Positions 51,578 through 64,000 of a DNA stretch of 64,000 bases are shown here, one piece after another. The notes under the pieces are model-generated. The model saw nothing but the letters and a program-made list of their open reading frames with translations. It was not told the origin of the DNA and did no database searches. A program made the position numbers and the translations under genes. Positions within the stretch are counted from its first letter, which is position 1; each line of letters opens with the position of its first letter. Origin of the DNA: Psilocybe azurescens (taxonomy: Eukaryota > Basidiomycota > Agaricomycetes > Agaricales > Agrocybaceae); contig JAJIRX010000885.1 in NCBI GenBank assembly GCA_023853785.1, positions 85,607 to 149,606 on the forward strand. The letters run 5' to 3'.

Positions 51578-54500
51578 CTACACACGACTCTCCCAATTAT
51601 CCGAATCCAGCCGGTTCAACAGCCGCTGTGAAAGGAGTGCTTCCTCCAGACCAAAATCTGCATCCTCCGCGCCTGCCTTCAAAGGACCCATAGCGCTCGC
51701 CATGCTAGGTAATGTCGCCTTCCTCGACCTTCTTTCCTTCTTGTGCTTCCTATGATGCACTGAAGAGGGCCTGCCCACCACACGTACGACCGGACGCCCA
51801 TTGACGAAGCTGTGCCTCTTAGCCCCCGACGAAGAAGCGTTTCCACTCCCAGCACTAGGTGCAGGCGAGAACGAACGAACGGGCATCGGTAGCTTTCCCC
51901 ACGTGTTCATCTTCCTCTTCAAGGCATCAGGGACCTTCTCTGCGCCGTCGTTACCCGCACCATTCTTTTCTCTCTCACTGCCTCTATTCTTCCCACTGCT
52001 TTTCTTGCTCGGGATTGCTCGTCGCGGGTACCGCAACAGTAGCAATGTTAGAAGCCGGTGGCGGTGACGCGAAAGGATCCCGAAGGTCCATAAAGTCGCC
52101 ATCAATATGCTCCATGATCATCTCGCCGAATCCATGACCGCCACCACCCCTCAAGGATGCACCAGCCGAGCTGGTCACGCTCATGCGCGACGTGGCACTG
52201 CTCATCCTCGCTCCAACACTCGCAAACGTGCTCCGCATAGTCTCCATGGCCGACAAACGCAACGTGGATCCTCCTCGAGGAGTGCCCGGTCTCGGAACCG
52301 CTGCCTGCGACTCCCCGTTCCCGCTACCGTTCACCAACGGACTAGAACGAGGTGGCGATCCCGTGAATGAATTCGGGAAGATCATCGGGAACCGATACAG
52401 AAACCCGCCACCATATCCACTACTGCTGACAGACGACTGCGGTCCCCAATCCGACTTCGCAACCGGCGGCGACGATAGCGCTACGCGTTTCTGGAAATGA
52501 CCGCCACCGAAAAGCTTTGACTTGACCTTTTCCTTCTCGGACGTTTTCGGAGGAGGAGGGGAGCCACATTCTGCGCCTGAGCATGAGCGCGTGCGAACAT
52601 ACTCGTCAAGCTCGGGGTCATGCTCGAACTCAACACCGGAGACGGTGCAGAGTCAGACAAAGGCCCTGCTTGAGCCTCAACCATAGCCGCCAATTCCCTG
52701 AACTGAGTCGTAGGCGAATCAGTCGCGTCATTTCCATCCCCTCTCCGTCCTCGAATTTCCTCCATTTCGCGTTCTAGCTGCACAATGTCGTCCTCGATGC
52801 TCGCTACAGCAGCATCCTCCGAGCCAGCGGTCATGTACGATTTGGCACCCGACATGGGCATAGTCTGTTCGAGGGGATCAGCGAACGGATGAGGCATCCA
52901 TGTGCTGCCGCTGGTGTGCGGTTGCTGCTGCGGCTCTGCACTGCTAGGTGATCGTACAACGGGGAAATCCTCTTTGCGGCCTACGCGATGCTGGTGCCGA
53001 TAACGGGAATGGAACAGCAGAAGCGTTCGGAATGGGTATCGGGAAGTAACAATAGCAGGAAGAATCGGACGCGCAGCAGCAGCAGTGCTGCTTGAGCTCA
53101 GAGACGGATACGCGATGTTGACAGGCGACGACTTGGATGTTACCTGGTACGCAGACGGCGGTGGCGATGGGGTGCTGAGACCCACAGACGGTGCGGTGAC
53201 GATGGTGGCAGCAGGCGTCGCCCTTGCAATGGACGCAGAGACCAATCTTGCAGCTGCGAGAGACCGAATCTCCCCGTCGACATCAACATCGGCATCTTCA
53301 TCCTCATCTTCGCCTGTCCGCACTCTCTCATCGGACCGACGCTCCCTCCCCTCGCATTCTCCCTCTCCGCATCTTTCCCTTCTCCTCCCACTCCTGCCGC
53401 CCACTCACTGCCCCAGCAGACGCAAGCGTCAACCCAGGCCCCATCGTCCTGCCCACGCTCATCTTGAAGCTCCTCTTCAACTGCAACCCCTCCGCATGCT
53501 CGACCCGCTTCCCAAACTCGCCTTACTCCCATGGCTCCCTTTATTGGCACTATCTGCAGTGCCAGGCCTTGAAGACGTCTTATTGGTGCCCGAAGAGGCC
53601 GTTTTAATGGCATCATGCGCGATATAAGAGTTTGAATTGGCGCTGTGAGGCAAGGCCGACCCGGACCCCGGATTCGACGAAGGCGCAGGCGCAGAGCCAG
53701 GGACAAACGCCGCACGCGAAGGTGTATCAGTAGTAACAGGCCTCGTCACCGACTGCGACCTCTTCTTCTTCAACTTCTTGGCGGCGGCCACCCCATTCCC
53801 ATTCCCATTCCCAATCTCTCCTGCTGCCCTTGCCACCACAGGGGCTGACCCGCGGCGCTCGTCATCGGCACTCCAAACACTTCCTCCCATTTCTCCTGTC
53901 TCCTCACACCACCACCGCCGCCGCCGATAACCGAGCGAGCATACACAGACCCAGCAGGTGTCGAATGCCTCTTCAACTTCCTCGCCGTCACCCCTACAGC
54001 TACCGCCACTGTCGTACTCGCACTGCCCGCACCTGCATCTCGCTGACTGCCTCTTAAATCCATAAAACTCGACTCTTGCGCCTTCTCCGCCTCCTTCTCA
54101 TTCCAACTCCCATTCCCGTGCGCATCTCGACTCTTCTTGACCACACCCACGCTCCCTCTCCGCCCTCGAGCGCCAGCGCCACCAGCAGGCAAAGGAATCG
54201 GATCCCACGCAAACTCCCATCCAAACAACCTCCTCGTCGGCGAGGCGACAGGGATAGACCCGCGCTTGCGGATGTACGTCGCAGGGTCCTCCATTGCCGT
54301 CTTCTTCGCTTTCGGCTTAGGCTTCGCCGTCTTGGGCTTGAGTGGTACTGCTGCCGCCGCCGATTTAGTCGTCCTGATGCTAGTCAAGTTCGCAGTAACC
54401 CCACCACCGCCTACAACCCTCCTCAAGCTCGTCCTCCTCTTGTTCGTGCCATTGCTCCCTGCACTGCCACCAGCGTGGTGACCCCTACTCAACCCCGACA

Positions 54501-55465
54501 TGGTAGTAGCCATCGAGCTCGACCTTGACAGCGCCTTCTGCATCTCATCCTCCAAATCCAAATCACCGTCCATATCCTCCATCCTCATCCCCATATCCTC
54601 GTCGTCGTCCATAACATCCTCGAAGTCCAGATCCTCCCCGGCTCCAGTCATCTCTCCCTCCGTCTCGGACGTCTCCAGCATGGACAGCCCACCCGACATC
54701 ACAGGCGGCTCGTACGTCAACGTGATCGGCTGACTCGTCCTCCGCACATGGGTATTATAACCGCTGACGCCGGTTCCATGAGTGTATGCGGTGGCAACAC
54801 CATCGAGAGGAGGAGTCCCATCGTACCCCAAATGCTGATGATGATAACGCTGTTCCGGCTGAGTATACCGATAACTCTGCGGCGCGTTCAAGTTTGAGTA
54901 TGAATACAGATCGAGCTCGTCCAACGGGTCCCCTTGCAACTCCCCTCCTCCCCATCATTCCCATTTGAATATCTCACACTCGAGTCAATGTTGGATCCAG
55001 TCCCCGAAACAGAGCGGGGCACATCCATCCTCGTCCTCTCCTTCTCCCTTTCACGCATGTCAACTTCTCCCTGTCCTCTCGTCGCAAACGCATCTACTCT
55101 CTTCCTCCTCGTTCTAGGCGGAGGCGGAGGCGCAAGCTGGATGAGCACCGGACGCGTATTCGTCTCCGCAATCTGTATCACAGATGCCGAAGGGATGCCA
55201 TTGCCGACTGGGGAGAATATGCAGCAGCAGGCGCTGTATTGCTGCTGCTGCTGTTATTGATGCTGTTGTTGTTGTTGTTATATTGGTGATGGTGTTGGTT
55301 ATGATTATTATACAATAAAAGTGGAGTAGGCGCGGGATTGGATTTGGATTTGGATTTCTCAGCGGTACGAGAACGAGAAGGTGAGAGATGCGTGTTATAC
55401 GCGTGCACTGTTGGAAATGACACAGAATTTTTCAGCATGTGGACTCGGGAAAAGGTTGGATTCAA
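51578..55465 (-). CDS. Long Ser/Pro/Gly-rich, low-complexity protein (possibly the cytoplasmic tail of the adjacent membrane protein)
   Basis: About 1,200 codons of continuous coding-like sequence spread over several frames. I do not recognise a domain. In order: Asn/His/Ser runs (HHHQYNNNNNSINNSSSS), PPPPPRTRRKR, SNGNDGEEG, ELQGDPLDELDLYSYSNLNA, an acidic segment (DDDEDMGMRMEDMDGD), a Lys/Pro-rich patch (KPKTAKPKPKAKK), RRLFGWEFAWDPIPLP, KWEEVFGVPMTSAAG, Ala/Ser-rich stretches, ASIEDDIVQLEREMEEIRGR (a short coiled-coil), HIDGDFMDLRDPFASPP, and a basic end (HHRKHKKERRSRKATLPS) closing with LLNRLDSDNWESRV. One-base breaks fall at runs of G/C, for example 54942-54945 and 55210-55213. GC-rich third positions support real coding. 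The FMDLR motif occurs twice (near 54055 and 52090). It may be one gene with 55700-57902, the junction being an intron near 55440-55465. Confidence 0.5.
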
Positions 55466-55699
55466 TCAGTAAATAAATCGCGAAATGGGTTTCGCAGGAG
55501 TTGAACGTGGAATGACAATCCAAGCGAAAGTTGAAACCACAACCAGAGTAAAAGAAAGTGTCTTGACGCAGCAACAAGAAGTAAATTACACGTAGAAGAA
55601 GGGGAGTGGGGAGGTGACCAAAAGGTGAGAGTAGCAAAAATTTCTCCCCTCAAACGAGGCCACATCCAGACGCTAAAAATGCCAGCATTAAAAGGGGGC

Positions 55700-57902
55700 A
55701 AGCGGGGTGAACACCAAATGGAAGCCCAGGACGCGCCATAAAAAGCCGCATCCCTTCCCACATCCCCAACACGACTCCCAAACACCAAGGTACCAATAAC
55801 TAAACGAGAAACAAAGCACCGAACCACGACCCCCAAACACCCCAGCGAAGGACTCGTAAAAAGCACCAATCCCCACGTCCAGAAATGAATCACCAAAAGA
55901 AGAGCTGCTTCCCATAACGGAAAAACCTGGCGAACGGCAAAAACATGGAGAAAAATGAAATGAAAAGGTCCCGAACGGTTAAAATGAAACTTTGAAAATC
56001 CGGGGGACGAAAGGCAAAAGGCAAAGATAAAACAACGAACAAAGCAACGATGAAGATGATGGAAATAAAGGGACGGATGAATAAATGAACAAGGTGACGT
56101 ACAAAGATAAGCAGACATTGTTCCTGTCACAGCAAGGACAGTGCACGCAGCTTGGATGATTCTCAACGCTGCACTAGAAGCAGTAGAAACGACACCAGAT
56201 GCAGACGCAGACGACCTAACCCTATGGCTGGGTGTAAACAAAAGGCCACTACGCATCAGCACATTACGTCTCACATAATACAATCACGACGATGGAGGAA
56301 TATGTATATATAACTCTCACCTTAACGGAATATCAGCACCGAGCGCACAAGCGTACCCAACAAGCAACGTCAACTGGGCCGCGAGCAAAAACACCAATAG
56401 GCTCCTCGTCCGACTGTACGTCAGCTGTGCGCGCAGACTCGTATTGCCGCTCCAATCCTCTTGAACTTTAACGGTGGAAGCGATACCAACAGCAGGGATT
56501 CCAGGATCGGTACTCTCAGTCGACGCGGAGACGTTCACGTCGTTGAACGGGAAGCGGTATGTATGGGCCTCTCTTTGGCTGCTGCCACTGACAGCGGGGC
56601 TCGAGAATAGGATAGAGGGGTCTGGCTCGAAAGTCGCCGCAGACGTATATGCGGCGCGCGGTGGAGTAGCAAGTGGTATCAATGGCAAGGGCGGGCTCAA
56701 CGATCGATGGTGGTGGCGCTGAACAGCAGTGGTATTATCAGCACTATGCGGGTGATGGTCAACAGCAGTCACCGTCGATGTCGTCGAATCGATGCTGCTC
56801 GATTTCTGGCGGTGGCGATGACTTTCGATGTCTATCAGTGCACCGCTCTTCTTCTCGTCTTGATATAGTAGGCAGCGGTTGTCTGTGTCGATAAGACGGC
56901 TCCGGCTGTCTTTCCGCTTTGGCAGCGCGATCTCAAGTTCGATGGCCTGCCGCTGGTTCTGTGTCTGCTCTTCAAGCTCCGAGAAGGGGAAGGACGCAGC
57001 GGACGATGCGGGGAGGGTAGACTGAACGGTGCTGATGTGCGCTGTGTCGAGATGTGGATGGTGATAGGTCTTCTCGTCGATTTCGCGCTCCTTCGTGATG
57101 AGGCAGGGAAAAAGAAAAACACGGCAAAGAGGGGTACAAGAAATGAAAAAGAACACAGGCGATACGGTGGAGGGCGAGCAATGAATAAAGGAGAAACAGA
57201 GCGGGAGGGAGGTACAGCGGGCAGGACGCGGAAGAAGAGGGCAGCACCAACGCGGTCAAGGTGGCTATATGCGCATACATTTTGGTTGTTGCGTGATTGA
57301 TTTCCATAAATTGATAAATGGATTCGAAGAATTTTAATTAAGCGCCGTTTTGGATACTGACAGGAATAAAAGAAATCATGCTGACCGCCTGTTAGAGTTA
57401 TTACGAGAACGCTGCTGTACAGGATTGCGAGCACACCGCTGTTTGCTTTCTGAAGTGCGTTGTCGTCGCCGTTGCTGTTGCCGTAGTATGCTGCGAGATG
57501 AATGACTGGAACGCCCACTAATTCTAGTGTAAGTGATGTATCTCTTCCAGAACGCACGCATATACGTACGCAGAAATGAAAGCAAAGCTTGTACGACGGC
57601 TTCGGCCTGGGGTGTGCCTAAGTTGCTGAATGGCAACGCGCCTACGAGCGTGCTCAGAATCGCCAAGAGCGTGATGAATGCGTATGCAATACGCGCTTGC
57701 GGCCGTGGACCCGTATGTGCACGCTGGCGGGGGTGTGGGACAAAGCGAGGACGGCAAGAGCGAGGGAGAAGAGGGGGACGAGGAAGAAAAGGGCGTTGGC
57801 GATGGTGCTCGTGGCGGCGGTGGCGGGCGTTGTCGTTGTCGTGGGCGACGTGGGGAGGACATGGGAGACACAAAGAAAAGGAACGAAAACAGTGTCTGCC
57901 AT
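55700..57902 (-). CDS. Multi-spanning integral membrane protein, family not recognised
   Basis: The N-terminus is MADTVFVPFLCVSHVLPTSP, a Thr/Ala-rich loop, then the first membrane helix ALFFLVPLFSLALAVLALSH. After a one-base shift near 57709-57714 come AYAFITLLAILSTLVGALPF and, across an intron (CTGC|gtacgt...cactag), FLQLVGVPVIHLAAYYGN and SGVLAILYSSVLVITLTG. Further exons contain a loop KEREIDEKTYHHPHLDTAHI with a helical acidic part FSELEEQTQNQRQAIELEIA, a membrane segment SLLVFLLAAQLTLLVGYACA, and another with AALRIIQAACTVLAVTGTMS. A last hydrophobic exon has LWEAALLLVIHFWTWGLVLF. The arrangement (about seven helices, large hydrophilic loop) resembles uncharacterised fungal receptor-like membrane proteins. 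Exon limits below 56.1 kb are uncertain. It is probably continuous with the Ser-rich segment to its left. Confidence 0.5.
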
Positions 57903-60900
57903 TGTTAATATACTTTGCACACTCCCCGAGGAAATGGACCTTCTATATCGGGAAGTCCGAGAGTCTTATCTGGACACCAAATTAGCGCAGATCACTCCCG
58001 CGGCCGCGGGATACCCCTATTCTGCATTCATTCCGGTCACAGACCTGGCTGGCTACGTCAAAACATACCAACGGACGCGCCGCTCACCTACTAACTGCAT
58101 CTGTAACCCGCTCAACTTCCGTACGCGCATCATCCCGACTCTTACCACGAAAAATAAATCATTAAACATTTGGTGGCACCGTCTTGCCATCATCATCACG
58201 ACCTCGCTGACAACTTGACGACACGCTGCGGCATGGTCATCGGAACAGAGACAGACGACAGGGGGCGAAGGAGCGTCTCGGACATCAATCCAGCGTTCTC
58301 TACTACGCAAATACCACGAGTTTGCCACAAATTGCTTGGAAACCACAACAACGTCTATGCCAGTTGGGCGCGTGTATTTTACAAAAATATTCGCCACAAT
58401 CACCCGTCTCCTGCGCTCAAAGAGGCACATACCCTTTAATCCCCCAGAGCGCTGAACCGGGTCTCGAAAGTGCGGTCCGCCCAACAAATAAATGACGCAC
58501 ACCTCCGAAGCCACGTCCCAGTCCCTCAAAAGAACACCTGACTTCTCTGACTCTTCAAAGACACTGGATTGGACAAAGAAGAGCAAAGACCTTCTTTCCA
58601 TAACCCCTGTTACACCACCTGTATGGAGGACATAGCACACAATCGACCCGCTCTCAGCTTCATCCAGCGCTCCGATGATACCTACATTCCCCATATTACA
58701 GACCCGAGTCCAATTGCAAGCTTCAAACATCAAACACTCCACTCATTCCCCACTTCATTGACGTTCATTTACATAACCACACCGGCTTGCGCTATCCATT
58801 CCGTGTGCCGGCTCTCAGAGACACAGACAAAGCCGCTCAATAATTACGCTGACGTCGACGTCGTACTATGCAGTGATGCAATGTTGTACGATTGTTAAGT
58901 ACCCAAATTCCTCTGCTCTGCCCTTGATTCTACAGCTAAATAAGAGCTGCAAACGCTATTTATGGTCTTAATACCTTAATACCTGTACTATATGGCCCTA
59001 TTCATCAGATATGTTTAAATTGATAGCCTCCGTTGATGTCACACGAAAATATCCCTCAGAGACCGTCCCGTTGCCATTGACTCGCTCTGGATCCAGCGAA
59101 TGAGTCAGGCTTCCATAAATACTCAACACTTCATCCATCGTACTGCTCGACGCACGACACTCATTCCGGGGTATAATCAAGATAGTCATATTCTGATCCC
59201 TCAAGCATCTGCATTCTGCCAGCCAACAGTCAGTCCGTCTCGGGCGACCGAAGCACTGTACCATGCTATCAGGTACCCCGTTGACAAAATCATTATCATA
59301 AACACCACCAGCCTCACAAACATCGAGCCTGGACCTCGAGGCTCGCATCACCGTCATCATCCTCTTCCCATGCGCACATGGCTAGCATCGTCACGAATAA
59401 TGATATTTCGCAATCGATGACTCAACATCGAGTAATATCTATCGGCATGGGACGTAAGATGGATGAACAGAACAGTCTCAAAAAATTCCGACCGGGATGC
59501 CCATAAACGCGTTCAATCCCCCAGCTCAAGCATGACGAATCAATAACCTCGAGCTGAATCATTCTCAGTATCTGAGGTCATAAGCCTAGGCAAGCATATG
59601 CATCAAGCTTCAGTTTCACCCCTCACGGCCACCTCTCCGGGCCCCTCTACACTACATCGAGACCGTGAACGACGATCCCTCATTTGAGCCAACCTCCAGA
59701 GCGGCTCAAACAATCGTCTAAAAATAATCACTGCGTTCCTAACATCATGCCCCTCTTAATCCCTATCCCCTCTGACAACTTTTACATAGTTACTACATGC
59801 ATCCGAGACTTCGAACGTGCACCTTCTGCGAGCAGACGATCCGTAAGTATTTCATGTACAGTGCAGTACGGCACCGTTATCGTTATCGTGCCTCCAGCAT
59901 CAGAGAAATCATACACAGTCCGAGCCTTTACAGCAAGTACCTACCAGTGACCAGTTCATACATTTAAACATCCCACAAAAATGCTATTCTCTAATTCGAA
60001 CTTGCCTCTCTCTACATAATACCCACCAGCTCCCAATAGATAAACCCGGATCCGCGCCGACGAAAATCATCCAATCTATCCATCTAATCCACACTCAGGC
60101 TCTCATGATCACACCTTCGCTTCCTTACTCACGGCAAATCAAATCCACGTGCGACCCCTCCTCCCTCCACGCTCGTTCGAAGTTCCTTCGATCGAATAAC
60201 TCAATTCACAGCTCCCTCCACACCGACAAACGAGGCCCTGCTTCGCTTCTCATCGTACAGTCAATAATGATCAGCAGGACAAGTACCGCCGATCCTCATA
60301 GACTTCCTTCATCTCTTGTAAGTAAGCTAGAATCGCCTCCTTATCTCATTGGCACCCGACCCGACGCGATTTGCACCCCGCATTTCCAGTTCTCCGCCTT
60401 CGACTTCGAATCTAGGCATATGATATAGCACGCGTCCGTCCAAGCCTCCCAGAAGGAAAAGACAGGCAGTCTTAGGCCATTGAAGAGACCGCTGTACTTA
60501 TGTGTACCCACGTGTACTGCTGACTATCATTCGAAAATCGAGTTCATCCAGGGCTAGAATCACGGAGATTAACAAACCACACTGAGTAGTGAGAACTAGG
60601 CCTACCAATGTACTGTATGTACCCCATGATTCAAATTCACATCGAAAGAGTGCCCGTGTGCATATTTATTGCCCTATAATACGCTCAATTCCATTTTTTC
60701 CACTCCCACAAACTGACGCCGAGCCATACTTTCAAACGAAACGAAATGTCACTGAAATCCTTAAACCTAAAAATAGCCTTACTCAGGAGGAGGAGGGCTG
60801 AGGGGGTCTTTAATCGAACTTCGTCGAGGACCCTTCTTGCTTCTTTCTGTGTTCTCAGAAGCAAGTAACTAGGTACTCTCTGGAAATGTCGGTCAGTGCT

Positions 60901-62875
60901 TCGAAACGCCTGCCACATAACCTCGCCCTATCCTTGTCTCCATACACGAAGCACGAACACTAGCCTTCAAGTCGACGCCCACGTATGTATAAGAGTCAGT
61001 CTGAGCGGCTCAAAATCATATCTGTGAGAGTGGAGAGTAACCATTTGACCACTGTCAACATATTTTTACCTGGGCCACCAGGGGCCACGCTTGACTTGAT
61101 TATTTAGTAGACATGGTCACGGAAATTTTGGTAAGTTACAGACATGCCTTGGAAGCTGGAATCTCTCTCCAAAGTGACACCCATGATCATGTCATGCCAA
61201 CTAATCAAAAATCAGACACGAATTCTCAGAACTGGAAGGAAGATTGAAGAGATCCACTTCCGCTTATATCAGACAGCTTTGACTACGTATGTCTATGCGT
61301 ACGCGTCAGTGGCCATCAGTTGTGCAACTGTGACTGGGTCAATGGTCAATAATTGATGTGTGGCGCATAAATTAAACTAATTCCGGGTTTATTGTCGAAA
61401 GCGTTTCCGAGTCGACAATCGACCTTTCCTGACTGGCTAGTGCGGTTTCAAATCTTCAAGCTTCACGTGTTGACAACATGGGTGAACCGCGAGAGCCACC
61501 GACGACGATGATGCACTATGCTCTGTGCTCTTGTCCTCCGAGGTAAGTAACCGAAAATGTTCCATGTGGCGCAACGATCGATTCACGATCCCACCAATAG
61601 GTAAGCACATTAAATGGAATGAGATACTAGGATGGGTCCACTAACCAACTACAGGCAATATATACATACATTCGAACTGACCAACACCGTTCACCATTCA
61701 TACGCCACACCGTACCGTCCACCATGCCGTGATCACTATAGATTTGATTTGATTTGATTTGACGCTTGAACAATTGCGCTGGCACTTCCAGCACCGGCGC
61801 CGCTGTTCCAAGATCCATCACTTGGATCAAAAGCGCCCCTCGAAATAACCTCGACGAACGTCGTCCACCAGACTCCATATATCCCCGGCACGCACTGAAT
61901 AAGACGAGTTAAGCGATCAGAATACTACTTGTACGATCTACACAGGAGGCCGCAGGAGGAGAAGAGGTGCGAGATTCTGGCGCGCTTGTGTCCATGTGTC
62001 CTTCAACAGCTTCAACAGGGGATCCGACGCGGATGGAAGTCGATGAAAAACCGTAAGGGACGCCGCACCACATACGAAATAACACAAAAACGAAAGAGTA
62101 GACACAGTTTCACATCTACGCTCTCAGATTAAAAAGCAGAACAAAACAAAACATGCAATCACGCATTCGCAGCAAGAGCTTTTGCAACAGAGTCCAGAGA
62201 GCAAGTAACGAATACCACAGTACGTAATCCAATCGAGCAAAAATAAAAGCTTCAAGCTTCAAGCCGTCTAGCAGGCCTCGAGTTCGAACTTCGGATTCGG
62301 TAGGTGGCACCAGCAGCTCCATTCCGCAGAAGCCCATTCAGCATGCACTAGACATAGGCTTTAAGTCCATAATATAGAGAAAAGAACGCCATAAGAATAG
62401 CCCAAGGTATATTCCACTTATAATCGGGACCGTCGCCCGATTTTCACGAAGAAATTTACTTCGAAGGTTCAATGGAAGACCTTTGTTCGGTGAGGCTGTT
62501 CTGAATTAGAGGTCCAGGTAGGATCAAGTCAAGAGGGACCAAGTAAGACACTGACGTCCTGAGATTACGAGCCATTCGCCGAAGGATTTGGAGAGACCCG
62601 TTCTCGATCCCATAACTCAGATACTTATGTCGGACCGAATTGAAGTTCTAACGGAGAACAGACGATCTATCCCGACAAGATTCGAATCAATAGACCGCAT
62701 GATCGTGAATGAATTCTCCACTCATCTTTCAAGTGCGTTCTAGCAAAAAAATCAATTAAAATGGTACTTGCAGAGGTAGATCAAACTAGATAAAATCTTG
62801 CCTCAACGAGACGGAGAGCTACACTCAAAAGTATAGCGAGCGGGAAGGAGGGAGACCTACCTAGCCCACAACCCA
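57903..62875. other. Long region without a supported gene
   Basis: Nearly 5 kb. A 229-codon minus-strand frame (58053-58742) has no domain and overlaps the divergent promoter. Minus-strand 61734-62100 contains two overlapping coding-like frames (for example FVEVISRGAFDPSDGSWNSG and DPLLKLLKDTWTQARQNLAP) that could be exons of an unknown gene, but I could not build a model. A (GATTT)4 tract lies at 61741-61760. No tRNA or transposon ends were recognised. Confidence 0.35.
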
Positions 62876-63860
62876 CTACGACTTCGCAACCTTAATCATA
62901 CCCCCATTATCCACCCATATCCTCTCCATAAGCTCGACCACCTCCTGCTGGCTCATCAGCTTCCCGTTAACAAGCGCCCCTGCCTGAACATACACACCCC
63001 ATCCCAACTTCGGCAACGTCGCTCCAGCCCCAAGAATCCTAATCGTCCGTAAGATACTCCTCTCCTCTGATTGATCGAGGAGGGGAGAGATGAGCGTGGT
63101 TTGGGAGATGGGGCGTGATACGGAGCGGTTGCTGAAGGCTGGGTGATCTGCATTATTGCATTCCCTTTGCTCGCTTTGCCTACAGCAGAAGCAGAGGCAG
63201 GAGTGGCTGGTGATATCGAGATATACCTCGCGTACCTAGGCGCAGTGCAATGTGACGCAATAAACAATGTAATTGCCCCTATACCCGATCCCAACCCAGC
63301 CCAGTACCTCCATGACTTCTTTGCGGCTTCGCGCGCGTCATCGTCTACAAGTATCGGACGGAGCACGAATTTGACTGGGGCAGTGATGGCGTCTGTGAAA
63401 GATTCTGTGGGCTGTGTTGTGTCGCTTTCGTTTTTTCTGGTGGTGAAGTTAAGGTCGGGGAAGTGATTGCAGAGGATGTGAAGTATATCGAGCTCCTGCA
63501 TGTTTGGAAATGGAAAAGACATTAGTGTTTATTCCGTGGCATTGTGTTTTGAATGATGGGTGTAGTGGATAGTGGGTCTAAATCTGGGACGTACATAGCA
63601 AGTCCCACAATCGTCAGAATAAGACGAGTTGATTTCACTGTTCGTAGTTTTGCCTGGAAGAAAGGAATACGAGTTTCGATCACCCATGTCTGATTCGCCA
63701 AGTTTGATGTAGGAATTTTATGCAGCGAGCTGGATTTGTGTGCGTTGGATGAGGTTTTGAGGTGCTTGCCGGGAACCTGCTTCGCTTTTCGTGTTGATGC
63801 GTTTCTGCATTGACACAAAATGGTTGAGGGTTTATGGAGTATGCGGGTCCGAGGTAGCAT
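62876..63860 (-). CDS. Small protein with mitochondrial-type N-terminus and one membrane segment
   Basis: Family not recognised. Exon 1 begins MLPRTRILHKPSTILCQCRN and is rich in Arg, Lys and Ser with no acidic residues over its first 40 residues, like a mitochondrial presequence. It continues with TWVIETRIPFFQAKLRTVKS and LILTIVGLAM. An intron (GCTATG|gtacgt...catgcag) leads to ELDILHILCNHFPDLNF, FTDAITAPVKFVLRPILVDD, AREAAKKSWRYWAGLG and the hydrophobic SGIGAITLFIASH. A frame break around 63150-63170 separates this from the end: SVSRPISQTTLISPLLDQSE, LRTIRILGAGATLPKLGWGV, QAGALVNGKLMSQQEVVELM and a final KVAKS before the stop at 62876-62878. An in-frame ATG eight codons upstream (63884) is possible. 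It may be an inner-membrane protein; no function is claimed. Confidence 0.55.
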
Positions 63861-64000
63861 TTTGGTGTCTGGGGCGCGGCACAAGAGGGTCCTTTGTGGT
63901 GTTTATGGGTTCAGACTTTCGCCGAGAGTATGTAACACTTGTAGTTTTGTGGACGGTAGTGTTATGAAGATTCTTATCAGATGATTCGATTAGAGTAAAG

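Noticed and set aside
58053..58742. 229-codon minus-strand open frame
   Set aside because: No domain, targeting signal or splice-linked neighbour; composition looks like chance opening in a GC-rich promoter region.
60361..62700. tRNA-like TTCGAATC boxes
   Set aside because: Single B-box-like matches without an A box at the proper distance or a foldable acceptor stem.

Overview
The window looks like nuclear DNA of a mushroom-forming basidiomycete (Agaricomycetes). Genes are split by many short GT-AG introns of about 45-75 bases, intergenic gaps are short, and the recognisable products are fungal: a GH5 endoglucanase, an MFS sugar transporter, an intron-rich P450, Rds1-type ferritin-like proteins, RTA1, SEACIT/GATOR2 Mio, and basidiomycete F-box-like proteins. 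No bacterial operons, rRNA, CRISPR or convincing tRNA were seen.

Layout. 1-19 kb is an accessory/metabolic block: an alpha/beta hydrolase (-), a cytochrome P450 (+), a thaumatin-like protein fused to a ricin-B-type lectin domain (-), a GH5 endoglucanase (-) and a hexose-type sugar transporter (-). 19.9-30 kb is mostly housekeeping: the Mio homologue (+), a RimL-like GNAT acetyltransferase (+), an F-box-like protein (-) and lysyl-tRNA synthetase (+) with two in-frame starts. 30-42 kb is a rearranged block. It has an Rds1-type ferritin-like gene (+) and an RTA1-family membrane protein gene (-), both of full length, but the roughly 1.96 kb that joined their 3' ends is present twice in direct orientation. 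A 3.3 kb insert between the two copies holds an unrecognised gene with a 42-bp minisatellite and a 737-bp non-autonomous hAT-like element with a perfect 8-bp target-site duplication. A second full-length ferritin-like paralogue (-) lies at 40.6-41.8 kb. 42-50 kb carries a decayed F-box copy (-), a HAC1/XBP1-like bZIP factor (+) and a longer F-box gene (+). 51.6-57.9 kb (-) encodes a multi-spanning membrane protein and a very long Ser-rich, acidic/basic tail that may be one gene. 57.9-62.9 kb has no gene I can support. The right end (-) encodes a small protein with a mitochondrial-type N-terminus and one membrane segment.

A theme across the window is that many conserved genes, including lysyl-tRNA synthetase and Mio, contain isolated one-base frame breaks, often in homopolymers. 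Their density and their presence in normally indispensable genes suggest residual sequencing indels rather than a field of pseudogenes, so I treat these genes as probably functional. The truncated ferritin-like and RTA1 copies and the 43-kb F-box relic are structurally truncated and are genuine relics.

Functional links are modest. The endoglucanase and sugar transporter are adjacent and on the same strand, which suits cellulose degradation and sugar uptake. The P450, hydrolase and thaumatin-lectin genes are plausible niche genes, but no core biosynthetic enzyme makes this a clear metabolite cluster. All splice sites are my manual inference.
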